Position numbers and translations under genes: made by a program. A DNA stretch of 23,752 nt from a virus, in IMG/VR virus record IMGVR_UViG_3300025853_000659, positions 1-23,752 of that record. One strand, written 5' to 3'. The notes beneath the pieces are model-generated. The model ran no database searches, was not told the origin of the DNA, and saw nothing but the letters and a program-made list of their open reading frames with translations. Every line of letters starts with the position of its first letter. Positions within the stretch are counted from its first letter, which is position 1. This document shows positions 21,448 to 23,752 of this stretch, one piece after another.

Positions 21448-21574
21448 TTTTTTTCACCTTTCCCGCCTCTTGCATTGCAATGGCGATAGCTTGCTTCAAT
21501 GGTCTGCCTTCGCGCCGCAACATAGATATATTTTTGCTTACGGCTTTCTTGGATTTGCCTTTAGCCAGCGGCAC
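21440..21574 (-). CDS. Small conserved phage protein, DUF6496-like (44 aa)
   Basis: Reads VPLAKGKSKKAVSKNISMLR and then REGRPLKQAIAIAMQEAGK, closing VKKNG. The P-L-x-K-G-K-S-x-K-x-x-S-x-N-I ... G-R-P-x-K-Q-A-x-A-I-A pattern is that of a widespread small basic phage and bacterial family I know as DUF6496; function unknown. It starts with GTG sharing a base with the TAG stop of the 97-aa gene (TAGTG), so it depends on coupled translation. A run of eight A residues lies just before its stop codon and could permit slippage. The pattern match makes it convincing in spite of its size. Confidence 0.7.
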   Translation of the reverse strand: MPLAKGKSKKAVSKNISMLRREGRPLKQAIAIAMQEAGKVKKNG

Positions 21575-21867
21575 TAGGCTGACCCAAGCGTGTCTTGAGT
21601 ATCACCCCGACCGCCGCCACGTCCACCCAAACGGCTGGCGTAAAGCAAACCGCGCTGACCTACTCTGCCGCCGCGTTTCTTTCTTGCTGCGGCTGCGCCA
21701 GTTTGCGCCTTTGTTTGATCTTGCGCAGCAGACAATTCGTCGGTCATGCTTTTGACAGATGTGTCGGTGGCAATTTCAGCCATAGCAACAGTATCGGCTG
21801 CTTTTTGACCGCCGCCAACACCGACAGCCTTGCCAACTTTTTTAATCATTTTTTTTGCTGAACCCAT
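21574..21867 (-). CDS. Small basic structural-type protein ending in a TLG motif (97 aa)
   Basis: The N-terminus KKMIKKVGKAVGVGGGQ is basic and Gly-rich, the middle (about 24-65) is an Ala/Thr/Asp/Gln-rich helix, and the C-terminus has RVGQRGLLYASRLGGRGGGR followed by GDTQDTLGSA. A Gly/Arg tail with a leucine pair and a final TLG occurs in small proteins encoded between terminase and portal in many podoviruses; I do not know the function. The neighbouring 75-aa protein ends in a related pattern (see findings). It lies 5 nt after that gene and overlaps the next start (TAGTG). Confidence 0.7.
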   Translation of the reverse strand: MGSAKKMIKKVGKAVGVGGGQKAADTVAMAEIATDTSVKSMTDELSAAQDQTKAQTGAAAARKKRGGRVGQRGLLYASRLGGRGGGRGDTQDTLGSA

Positions 21868-21872
21868 AACAC

Positions 21873-22100
21873 CTATCCTAATGTTGATTGATCTTCGGCT
21901 GTACCGCCGCGAATGCTTGACAGCAGCATACGAGTGCCGCCCATACGCCGTGCGCGTTGACGCGCCGCAAGCTGCCTTGACTGCAATTGCTCTTGTGCAT
22001 CAAGGCGTTCCTCTTGCCGTTTCTGTGCTTCAGTCACCTCTGGCGCGACTTGCTCCGGCTTTGGCATCGCTGGCATTTTAGGTTTGAAAAGATTGCTCAT
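21873..22100 (-). CDS. Small structural-type protein ending in a TLG motif (75 aa)
   Basis: The N-terminus is Pro/Lys/Met-rich (MSNLFKPKMPAMPKPEQVAP), residues 22-50 are a charged helix with coiled-coil character (AQKRQEERLDAQEQLQSRQL), and the C-terminus is RMGGTRMLLSSIRGGTAEDQ followed by STLG. The G-T-R-x-L-L-x-S...T-L-G ending recurs in small proteins between terminase and portal genes of podoviruses as I recall them. Unknown function. The ATG overlaps the TGA of the GNAT-like gene (ATGA). Confidence 0.7.
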   Translation of the reverse strand: MSNLFKPKMPAMPKPEQVAPEVTEAQKRQEERLDAQEQLQSRQLAARQRARRMGGTRMLLSSIRGGTAEDQSTLG

Positions 22101-22573
22101 TCATAAATCCTTGCGAACATCATGTGATCTATACCGCCCGCACCATATTTGCGCATGACGCCTTCTGGCGTGAATTTTAACATCTTTGCCCAGCGCATCG
22201 CAAGCTCGTTTTCCACGTCGACAGTGATTTGCAATCTTTTTAATTTATCTTCTGTAGCAATCTTATCGAAATATCTAATAGTTGCTCTAGTCAATGTAGA
22301 AGCCAGTGATACTATTTCTACAGATGTTATTAACCAAGCCTCTGAGACGCCCGGCCACATATTATTGCAACCCCAACAGGCGACGATCTTGCCGCGCCAC
22401 AAGGCAGTACAAGCGCCGCCCTCGGCTTGAAACGCCTTTAGCATATCCTGATAATTCGGAATATTGTCAAACGCCCGCTTGTCAAACTCGCGCAAATCCA
22501 TTGCGTAGGGGTGCGCCCAGTGAAACGGCACAATCTGAACCTGACGATTGTTTGTTATTTCGCGCTGCCACAT
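22097..22573 (-). CDS. GNAT-like protein, T7 gp13 (internal protein A) type (158 aa)
   Basis: The fold looks like a GCN5-type acetyltransferase: an N-terminal strand-helix unit (QVQIVPFHWAHPYAMDLREF), the core strands ACTALWRGKIVACWGCNNMW (54-73), a helix followed by LKRLQITVDVENELAMRWAK (112-131) and the end strand FTPEGVMRKYGAGGIDHMMF. A clear acetyl-CoA R/Q-x-x-G-x-G/A loop is missing at the usual place, so catalysis is doubtful. T7 gp13, a small morphogenesis protein, has the same reduced GNAT-like form, and such genes occur widely in marine podoviruses. Its position just after the terminase differs from T7, where gene 13 follows gene 12. The start overlaps the terminase stop (TAATG). Confidence 0.75.
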   Translation of the reverse strand: MWQREITNNRQVQIVPFHWAHPYAMDLREFDKRAFDNIPNYQDMLKAFQAEGGACTALWRGKIVACWGCNNMWPGVSEAWLITSVEIVSLASTLTRATIRYFDKIATEDKLKRLQITVDVENELAMRWAKMLKFTPEGVMRKYGAGGIDHMMFARIYE

Positions 22574-23752
22574 TAGAATATGCTAAAATCCATATTGGCT
22601 GTGGCCTGCTTAAACTGCTTGCTGAACTGGCTGTTGCGCGTGATGTTCCGCACCTCGCCAGCGCCAAGCATCAAATAGCCAAACGCATCGCCAACGTGCG
22701 AGTGCTGGTTTTTATTCGGCACATCGCGGAACCGTTCCTGCCCAGACCCGACGGCCATACGCTTGAAATGATACCCGCCAGCCAGCGACTTACGCACCTT
22801 GGCGCAAGAGCGATTAACCAAAAGCCCCGGCTTGCCGTCGATCAGCCTATTCATCGGCATAGCCCCAGCCTCGCGTCGCACCATAAAATCGTTGGTGCTG
22901 GTCGGCCTAGCGTGAAGCCCCATCGTGCGCAAATGCTCAAACGCCGTGACCTCAAATATCTCGTCACGCTTGACGCCCGCCGGATCGCCCCAGATCAGCA
23001 CGTCCGACTTTGGAAAGTGCTGCTGTATGTCAGCCAGCAAGTGATGGCAAAACCTTTCCAAGCCCATATCAAACGCAACAAGCTCATGCACGACGTGCCA
23101 CCGCCCATTCTGCATCTTCTGCCCAAACACAGCCGCGGGGGTCAAACCAAAGTCAAGCCCGATATGCACCGGCCAGCCTTCCTCGATGCGCACGTCAGCC
23201 GACATCAGGCTATCAGAAAACTCATGCCAGACAGGCTTGCCGTCCTGCACAAACACATATTGCGCCCCAGCGTAGCATTGTATCCAGTCAATGCTCTTAC
23301 CGGCTAACTGCTGCTCGTAATAGCCGGGCGGCAGATTATTCGTATTCTCGGCCTTCGGGTTATTGATCCAGTATTTATCAGCCGCAAATATTGCGTTCTC
23401 ATGTTCTTTCGTACCCTCGACCACACCGCCGGGCTGCTTGTAAAATTTCCAAGGATACTTTCCGCGAATGGGGTTCTTCTCAGCCAACTGGTGCCACCAG
23501 TGATCGCTATCCATTGGGTTTGTACTCATCCACACGCCGCGCCAAGTGCAGCCCGCATTCGCCCGCGTCGGGTAACGACCGACACGCGACGTCAATCCAT
23601 CAACCACCGCCTTCGGGAGTTCACGAGCCTCATCTATGAAGCCGCCGGTCAATTCCAAAGATAAAAGTTTCCGCACATCGCGTGGCTGATCCAACGCCAA
23701 AAAGATCACCTCACAATCAAGCCCAGCCGCGCCATCGCGCGGCGGCAGCTTG
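22573..23752 (-). CDS. terL: Terminase large subunit, C-terminal part (runs off the window)
   Basis: The DNA-packaging motor. The reading frame is open to the window edge, so the N-terminus (with the Walker A loop) is missing; about 392 residues are visible. A Walker B-like segment GGFIDEARELP lies near visible residue 36-46, and the coupling-type STNP follows near 76. The RNase H-like nuclease domain shows its three acidic motifs: HIGLDFGLTPA (about 196-206), WGDPAGVKRDE and, near the end, SHVGDAFGYL. This is the T7 gp19 type of layout. In T7 the gene is at the end of the late region after the lysis genes; here it precedes portal. The next gene overlaps the stop (TAATG). Confidence 0.96.
   Translation of the reverse strand, partial: KLPPRDGAAGLDCEVIFLALDQPRDVRKLLSLELTGGFIDEARELPKAVVDGLTSRVGRYPTRANAGCTWRGVWMSTNPMDSDHWWHQLAEKNPIRGKYPWKFYKQPGGVVEGTKEHENAIFAADKYWINNPKAENTNNLPPGYYEQQLAGKSIDWIQCYAGAQYVFVQDGKPVWHEFSDSLMSADVRIEEGWPVHIGLDFGLTPAAVFGQKMQNGRWHVVHELVAFDMGLERFCHHLLADIQQHFPKSDVLIWGDPAGVKRDEIFEVTAFEHLRTMGLHARPTSTNDFMVRREAGAMPMNRLIDGKPGLLVNRSCAKVRKSLAGGYHFKRMAVGSGQERFRDVPNKNQHSHVGDAFGYLMLGAGEVRNITRNSQFSKQFKQATANMDFSIF

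Noticed and set aside
22306-23307. 333-aa open frame on the plus strand opposite the terminase gene
   Set aside because: The opposite strand encodes a terminase with all its motifs in order. The plus-strand product is Arg/His/Pro-rich without recognisable motifs and is a shadow of codon bias.
1-23752. tRNA genes, CRISPR arrays, IS elements, integrase or attachment sites
   Set aside because: I found no cloverleaf-like CCA-ending segments, regularly spaced repeats, transposase or recombinase frames on reading both strands; the window is filled by structural and lysis genes.

Overview
The window is a 23.75 kb piece of a lytic-type tailed dsDNA phage with short-tail (T7-like podovirus) morphogenesis genes. 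Every gene I can support is on the minus strand, so the functional order runs from the right end of the window to the left. The gene set (T7 gp8-like portal, gp11/gp12-like tail tubular proteins, gp14-like protein and giant ejection proteins, gp17-like fibre N-terminus) is podoviral. Several small families (the lysis-region proteins, the KVDTL/HGDLA fibre proteins, the 36-aa basic protein) are ones I associate with marine phages of Alphaproteobacteria (SAR116, SAR11 or roseobacter type). That host guess comes from memory of the families; no search was run.

Layout in transcription order. (1) 23752-20959: the C-terminal two thirds of the large terminase, a GNAT-like protein of the T7 gp13 type, then six very small tightly overlapping genes (75, 97, 44, 11, 53 and 99 aa). 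(2) 20966-18366: portal, Bbp19-like protein, scaffold. (3) 18365-17022: an intergenic region with a terminator hairpin and a candidate sigma70-type promoter, then major capsid and a small decoration-type protein, closed by a second strong hairpin. Capsid and decoration therefore look like a separately controlled unit. (4) 17013-13857: tail tubular proteins A and B. (5) 13855-5381: internal virion (ejection) proteins of 135, 582, 994, 52 and 1064 aa. (6) 5401-2048: a candidate promoter, a short fibre adaptor (254 aa), two small beta-rich fibre-type proteins, three tandem paralogous tip-type proteins that all end in HGDLA, and two probable fibre-assembly helpers. (7) 2040-9: a lysis cassette with a one-TM holin-like protein, a Cys-containing small protein, a tail-anchored coiled-coil protein, a PD-(D/E)XK-type nuclease, a GH24 lysozyme, a small very basic protein and a two-TM holin-like protein.

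Coding density is very high. Most junctions are ATGA, TAATG or TGATG overlaps or 1-10 nt gaps, and the only sizeable noncoding stretch is 18186-18365. I see no replication genes, integrase, tRNA, CRISPR array or IS element. I do not see one clear-cut new defence-like system. The most unusual parts are the split and triplicated tail-fibre gene cluster, the nuclease inside the lysis cassette, the isolated capsid transcription unit and the unassigned domains inside the 994-aa ejection protein.
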